Positions 1 through 6,319 are shown, counted from the first letter of the stretch. The stretch: DNA of 10,531 bases from Syntrophomonadaceae bacterium (GCA_007129055.1 SKWE01000223.1:1-10531); one strand, 5' to 3'. Translations and numbers: made by a program. Notes: generated from the sequence alone by a model not told the origin.

Positions 1-1269
1 GCCTGGACTGCAAACCCGATAAAGTGGGACAACAGCTATCTGGAGGTTCTCTTTAAATACGATTGGAACCTGGTTAAAAGCCCTGCAGGCGCATGGCAGT
101 GGGTGCCGGTAGATCCTGATGATGCCGACCTTGTTCCTGCAGCTCACGACCCATCAAAAAAAGTTACAACGATCATGACCACTGCAGATCTTTCCCTGAA
201 GATGGACCCCATCTACAGGCCAATTGCCAAGCGGTTTCTTGAAAATCCTGATCAGTTTGCCGATGCCTTTGCCCGCGCCTGGTTCAAACTTACCCACCGC
301 GACATGGGCCCAATTTCGCGCTACCTGGGGCCGGAAGTGCCGGATGAGGAACTGATCTGGCAGGATCCTGTGCCCGCGGTTGACCATGAACTGGTTGATG
401 AAAAAGATGTGGAGAGCCTGAAAAGTAAAATCCTTGAATCGGGCTTGTCAATTCCTGAACTGGTATCAACAGCCTGGGCTTCTGCTTCAACCTTCAGGGG
501 TTCCGATAAGCGCGGCGGCGCGAACGGAGCGCGTATCCGTCTTGAACCGCAGAAGAACTGGCAGGTAAACCATCCTGAACAGCTGGAAAAAGTTCTGCAA
601 ACCCTTGAAAAGACCAAGGACGAATTTAACAGCGCACAGTCAGGCAGCAAAAAGATTTCCCTCGCCGACCTGATTGTCCTTGCAGGCAGTGCAGGTATTG
701 AAAAGGCGGCTAAAAATGCCGGGTTTGATATAACAGTACCATTCGCCCCGGGGCGAACTGATGCCTCCCAGGAACAGACTGATACCGATGCTTTTAAAGT
801 TCTTGAGCCGAAAGCAGACGGTTTCCGCAACTTCAGCAAGGCAAAATATGCCGTTGGCGGGGAAGAGCTGCTGCTCGACCGCGCCCAGTTGCTGGGCCTG
901 ACCGCCCCCGAGATGACCGTCCTTGTTGGGGGAATGCGGGTTCTTAACGCAAACTACAACAAGTCTCAGCTCGGTGTATTCACTAAAAACCCTGAAAGCC
1001 TGACCAATGATTTCTTTGTCAATCTGCTGGATATGGGTACTGTCTGGCAGGCAATAGACGATGACGGTGAGCTTTTCGAAGGACACGATCGTAAAACAGG
1101 GGAACTGAAGTGGACCGGCACCCGCGTTGACCTGATTTTCGGCTCTAATTCCGAGCTGAGGGCTCTCGCCGAAGTATACGCAGGTAACGACGCCGCTGAA
1201 AAGTTTGTTCACGATTTTGTCAGTGCCTGGAACAAGGTGATGAACGCAGACCGTTTTGACCTTGAATAA
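1..1269 (+). CDS. katG: Catalase-peroxidase KatG, C-terminal part (5' end outside window)
   Basis: Bifunctional haem catalase-peroxidase that removes hydrogen peroxide in the cytoplasm. The reading frame is open from base 1, so the gene starts upstream; about 422 of the usual 720-740 residues are present and the natural C-terminus (ending DRFDLE) is intact. Recognisable family blocks are AWTANPIKWDNS near the start, DPSKK, TTADLSLKMDP, the highly conserved HRDMGP and RYLGPEVP blocks (visible residues about 99-112), and the C-terminal peroxidase-like domain with LVGGMRVLNANY. By family knowledge the Asp of TADLSL bonds the proximal His and the Arg of HRDMGP is the mobile arginine needed for catalase activity; both are present. 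The haem-binding half, with the distal Arg-Trp-His, the proximal His and most of the Met-Tyr-Trp adduct, lies outside the window and cannot be judged. The GTG at 103 is an internal Val codon, not a start. Confidence 0.97.
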   Translation, partial: AWTANPIKWDNSYLEVLFKYDWNLVKSPAGAWQWVPVDPDDADLVPAAHDPSKKVTTIMTTADLSLKMDPIYRPIAKRFLENPDQFADAFARAWFKLTHRDMGPISRYLGPEVPDEELIWQDPVPAVDHELVDEKDVESLKSKILESGLSIPELVSTAWASASTFRGSDKRGGANGARIRLEPQKNWQVNHPEQLEKVLQTLEKTKDEFNSAQSGSKKISLADLIVLAGSAGIEKAAKNAGFDITVPFAPGRTDASQEQTDTDAFKVLEPKADGFRNFSKAKYAVGGEELLLDRAQLLGLTAPEMTVLVGGMRVLNANYNKSQLGVFTKNPESLTNDFFVNLLDMGTVWQAIDDDGELFEGHDRKTGELKWTGTRVDLIFGSNSELRALAEVYAGNDAAEKFVHDFVSAWNKVMNADRFDLE

Positions 1270-1306
1270 ATTGGCCCGGCAAGAACGCCGGTAATGCTTA
1301 TTAATT

Positions 1307-1344
1307 AACTGAAACCCCTTAGCTTTAAGGGGTTTCAGTTGTTT
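1307..1344 (+). terminator. Rho-independent terminator of katG, probably bidirectional
   Basis: A perfect 15-bp stem (AACTGAAACCCCTTA at 1307-1321 with its complement at 1326-1340) closes a GCTT loop and is followed by GTTTT. It lies 37 nt after the katG stop and downstream of the convergent aldo/keto reductase gene. It can therefore serve both, although the T-run on the minus side (AGTTAATTAATAA) is weaker. Confidence 0.9.
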
Positions 1345-1402
1345 TAGGAGTGTTGAGAATCTCATCTATATCGCCAGGTTTATCTTTTGCAGTTATTAAA
1401 TA

Positions 1403-2584
1403 TCACTGTTCAAGTTTTTTAACAATCGGCTTCCCTTTACCCAGCACATCATCTATAGTTTCCATCCACTGGCTGATCGGGATCGACTGCGGACATTTTT
1501 CTTCACACTCACCACAGGATGTGCAGTTTGCAGCCTGGATCTTTTCTCCGAACATCGGGTTGGTTTTATATGCATTTTCCCACCACCTGTATCTCTTGCT
1601 GCAGGCTTCGAGCATTTCGTACTTAACAGCATCATTATAAAGGCTGATATTCTCTGTAATATCCACACCGCTTGGGCATGGTTTGCAGTAACCGCATTCA
1701 GTGCAGGGAATGGCGGTTAGCGATTCGTGTATCATCCGCGCTTCATCAAAAAGTGCAAGTTCTTCCGGGGTCAAGATGCCTACCCTTGAAGCAGCAGCAT
1801 AAGCCACATTTTCTTTTACCTGCTCCATGGTGCTCATGCCGCTCAGAACAGTCGAAACTTCTGGTTGACTCCAGAGCCAGTGCAGCGCCCATTCTACGGG
1901 AGTTCTATTGTTAGAGGCTTTGTCCCATACAGTCTGGACAGACTCAGGCCGTGATGCCAGGTTTCCTCCAAGCAGCGGTTCCATAACCGCTACGGCAACC
2001 CCTTTATCTGCGGCATACTGCACACCTTCCCTGCCAGCCTGGTTGTTGATATCCATGTAATTATACTGGACAAGACACATTGCCCAGCTGTAATCATCGA
2101 TTATCTGTTTGAAAGCTTCCGTATCATCGTGAAATGAAAAGCCCAGGTGTCTAAAGTAACCGTCTGCCATTGCCTTTTCAGCCCAATCAAGAATCCCGAG
2201 ATCACGCAGTTCTATCCATCTTTTTTTATTCATAGAATGAAGCAGGTAGAAATCAAGGTAGTCTACATCAAGACGGCGCAGCTGTTCGTCCAGGAAACGG
2301 TCAAAATCAGCCTTGCTCTTCACATCCCAGCTGGGCAGTTTTGTAGTTAACATAACCTTTTCCCGGTAGCCATCCTTAAGGGCTTTGCCGACAAAGCCTT
2401 CGCTGGTGCCGTTATGATAAACGTAGGCAGTATCAATGAAGTTAACTCCATGGTCAACTGCATAATGAATCATCCTGGTCGCTTCTGTTTCATCTATCTC
2501 GCCCTCTTTAACCGGCAAGCGCATGGCGCCAAATCCGAGTGCAGATACTTCAAAATCAAGGCTGCCAAAACTTCTGTATTGCAT
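1403..2584 (-). CDS. Aldo/keto reductase with C-terminal 4Fe-4S ferredoxin-type domain
   Basis: A 393-residue two-part oxidoreductase. Residues 1 to about 285 form an NAD(P)H-dependent aldo/keto reductase barrel with the family tetrad D51, Y56, K82 and H116 (blocks DTAYVYHNGTSE, TTKLP, LLHS). Residues 290-370 carry two Cys clusters, C294-x2-C297-x2-C300-x2-C303-P and C354-x2-C357-x2-C360-x3-C364-P, the arrangement usual for AKRs fused to a ferredoxin domain in anaerobic bacteria and archaea; they are expected to hold Fe-S clusters. Substrate and electron partner are unknown; reduction of a carbonyl with electron exchange to ferredoxin is inference. The ATG has a good site, GGAGG at 2593-2597 with 8 nt spacing. 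It is a single-gene unit between terminators, convergent with katG. Length and motifs look complete. Confidence 0.93.
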   Translation of the reverse strand: MQYRSFGSLDFEVSALGFGAMRLPVKEGEIDETEATRMIHYAVDHGVNFIDTAYVYHNGTSEGFVGKALKDGYREKVMLTTKLPSWDVKSKADFDRFLDEQLRRLDVDYLDFYLLHSMNKKRWIELRDLGILDWAEKAMADGYFRHLGFSFHDDTEAFKQIIDDYSWAMCLVQYNYMDINNQAGREGVQYAADKGVAVAVMEPLLGGNLASRPESVQTVWDKASNNRTPVEWALHWLWSQPEVSTVLSGMSTMEQVKENVAYAAASRVGILTPEELALFDEARMIHESLTAIPCTECGYCKPCPSGVDITENISLYNDAVKYEMLEACSKRYRWWENAYKTNPMFGEKIQAANCTSCGECEEKCPQSIPISQWMETIDDVLGKGKPIVKKLEQ

Positions 2585-2636
2585 TATATAAACCTCCAGG
2601 CGCTGTTACATTTATTTTATTAATCCCTTTCTTCTA

Positions 2637-2651
2637 GTTATGAATTATAAC
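2637..2651. promoter_or_regulatory. Inverted repeat over the -10 box, candidate operator
   Basis: GTTATGAATTATAAC is a 7-1-7 inverted repeat with one mismatch, sitting exactly on the TATAAT of the aldo/keto reductase promoter. The AT-rich 7-1-7 form recalls Fur/PerR-type boxes, but the register is shifted by one base from the PerR consensus. No regulator can be assigned. Confidence 0.3.
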
Positions 2652-2673
2652 ATAATTGCGCTCATTTTTTAAA
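2644..2673 (-). promoter_or_regulatory. Candidate promoter of the aldo/keto reductase
   Basis: On the minus strand a perfect TATAAT (2649-2644) lies 18 nt from a TTTAAA (2673-2668, 4 of 6 matches to TTGACA). The -35 falls inside the arm of the neighbouring terminator hairpin. The -10 lies within a 15-bp imperfect inverted repeat (2637-2651). Confidence 0.45.
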
Positions 2674-2709
2674 AGCCCCTTCACCATATAAGGCGTTGGG
2701 GCTTTTAAA
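2665..2709 (-). terminator. Rho-independent terminator downstream of the symporter remnant
   Basis: Twelve-base arms TTTAAAAGCCCC (2668-2679) and GGGGCTTTTAAA (2698-2709) form a hairpin whose inner part pairs imperfectly (CACC with GGCG). Read on the minus strand it ends in GGGGCTTTTAAAAAATG, giving a U-rich tail. It follows the symporter remnant and the GGDEF gene, and was probably the original terminator of the transporter gene. Confidence 0.7.
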
Positions 2710-2737
2710 GTTTTCCATCCTGTAATCTCACCCGGCG

Positions 2738-2896
2738 CTATTGCGCTGAAGGAGCCTTTCCTGAACTGTAAAGCTCTGGGTCAAAAGTTTCACCTTCAGT
2801 GGCACCGACCAGCGCAGCGGCAACAATATCATCAAGAACGTTAACCGTGGTGCGGGCCATGTCCAAGATACGGTCCACGCCGGCAATGACAGATAT
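2738..2896 (-). pseudogene. C-terminal remnant of a dicarboxylate/amino acid:cation symporter
   Basis: In a frame with no start codon, 52 codons before a TAG encode ISVIAGVDRILDMARTTVNV followed by LDDIVAAALVGATEGE and a short polar tail. This is the last transmembrane helix (TM8) of the DAACS family (GltP, DctA, archaeal GltPh), which binds substrate and sodium. The signature D-x3-D-x2-RT-x2-NV-x2-D is kept at fragment positions 8, 12, 15-16, 19-20 and 23; the usual NVTGD has become NVLDD. The rest of the roughly 400-residue transporter is missing. An in-frame TGA closes the frame immediately upstream and the GGDEF gene ends 15 nt away. It looks like the tail left by a deletion or insertion that brought the GGDEF gene in. 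The longer open frame over this stretch (from 2910) is a shadow. Assignment rests on recognition of the motif, not on a search. Confidence 0.75.
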
Positions 2897-2910
2897 TCAA
2901 CTTCTGCCAA

Positions 2911-3900
2911 CTATCCTTTTTTCTTATTATACATGTCCACATCAGCTCTACGAATTAGTTCCTTAACATCCTTATCGAATATATTAGACGTAGCACAACC
3001 AATGGTACATTTTAGCTCTTCAATTTCGCTCCAATCGTGTTCGCTGACCGCATCAATAATCTTTTCGGCAAGGGCATTTGCACCTTCAAGGTTAGTATCA
3101 GGGCAGATAACAACAAAATCATCATCACTCCATCGCCCGAAAATATCAATTTTCCTGATCGAAGAAGCAATAATGGATGTAAATTCTAAAAGAATTTCAT
3201 CCCCCCTATCATGCCCATGAGCTTCGTTAATTGCCCTGAGGCTGTCGATATCTACCACCAATACAGAAAACCTCTGCTTTGAACGATCATACCTGTCGAA
3301 TTCAAGTTTAAGCTTTTCTATAAGCGCTTTTCTGTTGTAAATATTTGTTAGTTGATCATAGTCAGAAAGGTAGGCCGACCTTGCTTTTTCAGCTATGAGC
3401 GATAAATCGGTTTCTATAGCTCGTTTAATTATATATAGCAGTTTACTGCTTTGATCATTAAATACAGTTGGTTTATCGCTAAAAACTGAAAGGTTGCCAA
3501 AAAACTCTCCATCAGGCCAGAATAGGGGCAGTCCAAAATAAGCCAGGAAGCCATCTTGTACATCAGGGCTCTCATTCCAGGTTTCAGATTCCACGGCATC
3601 TGGGATAACAATTTCCTCGCCGCATCCCATCACAGACTCGCAGAATAGTCCGGCACCATACTCCCTGATATCTCCTACTTCGAAACAGCTGCTTTCATCA
3701 TTGCTTGTGAGTAAAATTTCAAATCCAGATTTTAAAGCTTTTAAAACCACCAGGGAAGAACAACATGTTATATCTGAGGCCAGATCTATCATTTCCTGCC
3801 ATTTTTCCAAAACTTCTTCATCTATGCCAGGCTTATCTTCACCGGTGATGCTAACGAATTTATCCTGCCCTTCATCAAATAAATATACCTTAACTTTCAT
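2911..3900 (-). CDS. GAF-GGDEF protein with degenerate GGDEF signature
   Basis: A 329-residue cytoplasmic signalling protein with no obvious membrane segment. Residues about 35-170 resemble a GAF sensor domain (block YFGLPLFWPDGEFFGNLSVF), and about 176-329 form a GGDEF domain: DQLTNIYNR, then DIDSLRAINEAHGHDRGDEIL with D217 and D219 in the usual metal position. The signature GGDEF reads SDDDF (258-262), so both glycines that contact GTP are lost. The product inhibition site RxxD is present at the canonical spacing (R249-K-I-D252, five residues before SDDDF). I infer weak or absent diguanylate cyclase activity and possible c-di-GMP binding through the I-site. The ATG at 3900 is preferred: GGGAGG (3912-3917) lies 11 nt before it, only 2 nt before the in-frame ATG at 3909, and after the ATGs at 3927 and 3924, which have no site. 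Downstream lies the symporter fragment, with no terminator between. Confidence 0.88.
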   Translation of the reverse strand: MKVKVYLFDEGQDKFVSITGEDKPGIDEEVLEKWQEMIDLASDITCCSSLVVLKALKSGFEILLTSNDESSCFEVGDIREYGAGLFCESVMGCGEEIVIPDAVESETWNESPDVQDGFLAYFGLPLFWPDGEFFGNLSVFSDKPTVFNDQSSKLLYIIKRAIETDLSLIAEKARSAYLSDYDQLTNIYNRKALIEKLKLEFDRYDRSKQRFSVLVVDIDSLRAINEAHGHDRGDEILLEFTSIIASSIRKIDIFGRWSDDDFVVICPDTNLEGANALAEKIIDAVSEHDWSEIEELKCTIGCATSNIFDKDVKELIRRADVDMYNKKKG

Positions 3901-3911
3901 AATAGGCATTG

Positions 3912-3917
3912 CCTCCC
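3912..3917 (-). promoter_or_regulatory. Ribosome binding site deciding the GGDEF-gene start
   Basis: GGGAGG on the minus strand, 11 nt before the ATG at 3900. The longer candidates starting at 3927 and 3924 would place this site inside the coding region and have no Shine-Dalgarno sequence of their own. Confidence 0.55.
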
Positions 3918-3976
3918 TGAACATCATTGGTCTGCCAGCTCATTAAAAAAAAGTTTTGCGCTAAGTAAAAAACTAC

Positions 3977-4006
3977 ATTATAATTGCCTGCCAGTCAAGC
4001 AGCCAA
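3977..4006 (-). promoter_or_regulatory. Candidate promoter of the GAF-GGDEF gene
   Basis: A perfect TATAAT (3982-3977, minus strand) with TTGGCT (4006-4001, 4 of 6 matches) at 18 nt spacing. The region between the two divergent genes (3901-4115) also carries the promoter of the C-S lyase gene, about 70 bp away on the other strand. Confidence 0.5.
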
Positions 4007-4051
4007 GAGAACTTAACGATAATGACATAACAAATAAGCGACAGCCGCCGA

Positions 4052-4081
4052 TTGATTCATCCAGGGTTTTAGATCTATAAT
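4052..4081 (+). promoter_or_regulatory. Candidate promoter of the PatB-type gene
   Basis: TTGATT (4052-4057) and a perfect TATAAT (4076-4081) at 18 nt spacing predict a transcript start near 4088. The ATG at 4080 overlaps the -10 box and would not be in the mRNA, which supports the start at 4116. Confidence 0.6.
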
Positions 4082-4102
4082 GACAAGAGGCTTAAAAGGC
4101 AT

Positions 4103-4108
4103 AGGGGG
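4103..4108 (+). promoter_or_regulatory. Ribosome binding site deciding the PatB-type start
   Basis: AGGGGG, 7 nt before the ATG at 4116. It lies inside the longer frame from 4080, for which no ribosome binding site exists. Confidence 0.65.
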
Positions 4109-4115
4109 CTTATTG

Positions 4116-5285
4116 ATGAAATATAACTTTGACGAGGCAATTGACCGCTGTAATACCGGCAGCCTGAAGTGGGATTTTTGTGAAAAATATCTGGATGCTG
4201 ATGATGTCCTGCCCATGTGGGTTGCGGATATGGACTTTCAGGCACCAGCGCCTGTCATCGAGGCGGTAAAAGAAAGAGCTGAACACGGTATTTATGGTTA
4301 CGCCGAAGAGAGCAGATCGTTCTATGAAGCTGCTGCCAGCTGGCTGCAACGGCGCCATAACTGGCCGGTCAAAACAGATTGGCTGCAGTTCTGCCCCGGC
4401 ATCGTACCCGCTGTTCACCTCCTGGTGCAAACATTTACCAGGCCCGGGGACCAGGTTATAGTTCAAACTCCGGTTTATTATCCATTTTTCGGTGCCATCA
4501 CCACTGCCGGCTGCCATATATTGAACAACCCGTTGAAGCTTGAGAATGGCCGCTACTTAATGGATTTTGATGACCTCGAAAAGAAGGCAAGCCAGGCCAA
4601 ACTTCTGATTCTCTGCAGCCCTCACAATCCGGGCGGCATCCTCTGGAGCAGGGACGATCTCTTACAGCTGGGCGATATCTGCCTGAAGAACAACCTGCTG
4701 GTGATATCCGATGAAATCCATGCAGACCTGGTTCTTTACCAACAAAAACACTTTCCCTTTGCTTCGCTCTCCGAAGAGCTGGCCATGAATTCAATCACCA
4801 CCGTCGCTCCCAGCAAAACCTTTAACATGGCAGGCCTGCAGGCTTCATATGTCATAACTCCCAACCCCGGCCTGGCTGCGGATTACAGGGCTGCCCTGGA
4901 GAAAGCTGCCATTGCCCGCCCTAACCTTTTCGCCATTGCAGCATCCGAAGCAGCTTATAATCACGGCGAGGAATGGCTGGATCAGCTGCTGGCTTACCTG
5001 GAAGAAACCCACCGCTTCGTGGAATACTTTATAGAAAAGGAAATCCCGAAGCTTTCAATTATTAAGGCGCAAGCATCATACCTGGCCTGGATAGACTGCC
5101 GGCAGCTCGGCTTTTCGCCAGAAGAACTTAAAGACTTTATGTTAAAAGAAGCAGGGCTGGGTTTAAACCAGGGCTATATTTTTGGCGAAGGCGGGGAAGG
5201 ATTTGTCAGGATGAACCTCGGCTGCCCGCGAGCTCTGGTTGTCAGAGCCCTGGAGAAACTTAAGCTTGCAGTTAATCGCTTATAA
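4116..5285 (+). CDS. PLP-dependent C-S lyase / aminotransferase, PatB (MalY) type
   Basis: Cytoplasmic fold-type I PLP enzyme of 389 residues, the usual length of the PatB/MalY cystathionine beta-lyase family; members cleave cystathionine or cysteine to pyruvate, ammonia and a thiol, and some act as aminotransferases. The N-terminus (FDEAIDRCNTGSLKWD, then LPMWVADMDF) is diagnostic. Further motifs are SPHNPGG (N171), SDEIHADL with D199 pairing the PLP ring nitrogen, SKTFNMAGLQ with the Schiff-base lysine K234, and FVRMNLGCPR with R366 expected to bind the substrate carboxylate. The start at 4116 matches the family N-terminus; the upstream 12 in-frame codons from 4080 overlap the -10 box. The gene stands alone, divergent from the GGDEF gene, and no methionine or cysteine genes lie nearby to fix the substrate. 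All expected catalytic residues are present. Confidence 0.92.
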   Translation: MKYNFDEAIDRCNTGSLKWDFCEKYLDADDVLPMWVADMDFQAPAPVIEAVKERAEHGIYGYAEESRSFYEAAASWLQRRHNWPVKTDWLQFCPGIVPAVHLLVQTFTRPGDQVIVQTPVYYPFFGAITTAGCHILNNPLKLENGRYLMDFDDLEKKASQAKLLILCSPHNPGGILWSRDDLLQLGDICLKNNLLVISDEIHADLVLYQQKHFPFASLSEELAMNSITTVAPSKTFNMAGLQASYVITPNPGLAADYRAALEKAAIARPNLFAIAASEAAYNHGEEWLDQLLAYLEETHRFVEYFIEKEIPKLSIIKAQASYLAWIDCRQLGFSPEELKDFMLKEAGLGLNQGYIFGEGGEGFVRMNLGCPRALVVRALEKLKLAVNRL

Positions 5286-5312
5286 ACTTAGAAAATATAA
5301 TATCAGGATGCA

Positions 5313-5351
5313 AATTAGCCACCAGTTTCAATGGGAAACTGGTGGCTAATT
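5313..5351. terminator. Perfect 16-bp hairpin after the PatB-type gene, terminator-like but without T-run
   Basis: AATTAGCCACCAGTTT (5313-5328) and its exact complement (5336-5351) enclose a 7-nt CAATGGG loop, 28 nt after the stop codon. Neither side has a clear run of T (CAATTAAACC to the right, GCATCC to the left on +). It lies between the ends of convergent transcription units. It may still act as a terminator or as a 3'-end stabilising structure for both. Confidence 0.6.
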
Positions 5352-5412
5352 CAATTAAACCGTAGTAGTCGATTCATTTTGGCTTTTTTAATGCACAGCA
5401 AATACCGCTGTA

Positions 5413-5487
5413 TTAAAGGATACCAAGAAACCTGAGAATTACATACACGACTACAACCAGCCCTACCAAGTATATAATTGAACGCAT
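5413..5487 (-). CDS. Predicted 24-residue membrane micro-protein
   Basis: A 24-codon frame starting at an ATG with GGAGG (5499-5503) 11 nt upstream. The product (MRSIIYLVGL, then a valine-rich stretch, ending RFLGIL) is a single hydrophobic helix covering about residues 4-22 with an Arg at each end. Similar very short MR-x-IIY-like one-helix proteins occur scattered in bacteria, but I cannot place it in a named family. It is co-oriented with the DUF3096-like gene 86 nt upstream and may share its mRNA. A short inverted repeat (ACAGC 5395-5399, GCTGT 5407-5411) lies just past the stop. Evidence is the ribosome site plus composition; chance is not excluded. Confidence 0.55.
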   Translation of the reverse strand: MRSIIYLVGLVVVVYVILRFLGIL

Positions 5488-5573
5488 TGTTAATTTAGCC
5501 TCCGTTAATCAAATAATTTATGGCGTGCCTCTGAAGCTCCAGGTATATTAGTCAAGGCAAAACCAGCCTTTGA

Positions 5574-5714
5574 TCACATGCCCTGGTAAATAGCGAGAGC
5601 CCCGACAATGATGAGATAAATACCAATGAGGTAGTTAATGATCTTGGGAAATATCATGATGATCACGCCAAAAGCAACTGTAATTACGCCCATCATCAAA
5701 CCACTAATTTCCAT
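5574..5714 (-). CDS. 46-residue two-helix membrane protein, DUF3096-like
   Basis: The ATG is preceded by a near-perfect GAAAGGAGGA (5725-5734, 11 nt spacing). The 46 residues make two hydrophobic helices (about 7-22 and 28-42) separated by a Pro-Lys turn in IFPKIINYLIGIYLIIVGAL, the pattern of the DUF3096 family of tiny inner-membrane proteins of unknown function. The family assignment is from memory of that pattern. Ordinary gene calling often misses genes of this size, but the ribosome binding site is among the best in the window. It is probably the first gene of a two-gene micro-operon with the 24-residue protein. Confidence 0.72.
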   Translation of the reverse strand: MEISGLMMGVITVAFGVIIMIFPKIINYLIGIYLIIVGALAIYQGM

Positions 5715-5852
5715 CTTAAATCAATCCTCCTTTCTTTACACAATGAACTGTTCCAAAGGGTAAAGATAAATTATTATTGCCCAGTCATAGATAAATGACA
5801 CCTGCCATTTCACATTAAATATATTACTATTATATAATGCAGGGTGCTTAGA

Positions 5853-5881
5853 AATCTATTAGCATAACCATCAAAAGTCAA
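5853..5881 (-). promoter_or_regulatory. Weak candidate promoter of the micro-protein genes
   Basis: On the minus strand TTGACT (5881-5876) and TAGATT (5858-5853) are 17 nt apart, which would leave a leader of about 135 nt. The 5735-5900 stretch is AT-rich and also holds TATAAT-like sequences near 5830-5840 without a matching -35, so the true start is uncertain. I see no riboswitch in the leader. Confidence 0.3.
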
Positions 5882-5918
5882 TGGGGCGTTTATGTTCCCT
5901 TGGCTTTGTGCTTACAGC

Positions 5919-5951
5919 AAAACGCGAGCCTTAAAAAGGCTCGCGCGTTTT
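5919..5951 (-). terminator. Rho-independent terminator of ssrA
   Basis: Ten-base arms CGCGAGCCTT (5923-5932) and AAGGCTCGCG (5936-5945) make a GC-rich hairpin. Read on the minus strand it is followed by TTTTGC. It lies 17 nt beyond the CCA end of the tmRNA gene. The plus side also has CGTTTT, so it may work in both directions. Confidence 0.88.
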
Positions 5952-5962
5952 AGCTATATAAT

Positions 5963-6315
5963 TGGTGGAGGCGGCGGGAATCGAACCCGCGTCCGAAGGC
6001 TCAGCTACAGAAGCATCTACAAGCTTAGTTCCGGATTTGAGTGTCGCGTCTCAGGCTCCCCGAAACAAGATCCCTTGACGCCAGCCTCATTAGGTTTCCC
6101 GTAAAAATGGCGAGACAACCATTTTGACGGTAGACCGGATTAGTGACACCCCTGATCTTTCCCCCGGCCAGGAAAAGGAGGGATGCGCTACTTTAGTTTA
6201 AGCAGCGAGTGCGTAATTCGGTTTGGCGTTTATAGCCGTTCCATGTTTTCACCAGGCCATGGTCCTGGACCTGCAGCTTCTGCTTCCAATACCCCCGTCG
6301 AATCCTTACGCCCCC
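5963..6315 (-). ncRNA. ssrA: tmRNA (transfer-messenger RNA)
   Basis: About 353 nt. The 5' end GGGGGCGTAAGGATTCGACG and the 3' end (TTCGATTCCCGCCGCCTCCA, then encoded CCA at 5963-5965) pair as an alanyl-tRNA acceptor stem with one G-U pair; the T-arm loop GGTTCGATTCC is canonical. The internal tag frame reads GCC AAA CCG AAT TAC GCA CTC GCT GCT TAA (6227 down to 6198), that is AKPNYALAA after the Ala carried by tmRNA itself; the ALAA end is the usual protease signal. Together with SmpB it rescues ribosomes stalled on broken mRNA and marks the chain for degradation. The resume codon is chosen by the ALAA frame and tag length; the preceding TATAAAC is not the textbook context. The 5' end is only 4 nt from the smpB stop, so processing from a joint transcript or a promoter inside smpB is needed. 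Confidence 0.96.
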
Positions 6316-6319
6316 AAAC

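Noticed and set aside
640..1365. A 241-codon minus-strand frame opposite katG
   Set aside because: It is a shadow of katG in the antisense direction, with no ribosome binding site and no family resemblance.
1318..1402. 25 open codons in frame after the TGA stop of the aldo/keto reductase, running to a TAA in the terminator
   Set aside because: The AKR already has full family length at the TGA, the extension resembles nothing known, and there is no sign of stop read-through or a selenocysteine element. A chance open stretch of this length is common.
2728..2910. A 60-codon minus-strand frame beginning right after the GGDEF stop
   Set aside because: The symporter-like residues are in a different frame ending at 2738. 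This frame gives a Trp/Leu-rich shadow without a ribosome site.
5892..6104. A 70-codon plus-strand frame containing a GGGGNRTRV-type peptide
   Set aside because: It is the antisense of the tmRNA 3' end and its terminator. This peptide pattern is a known artefact of translating tRNA-like sequence.
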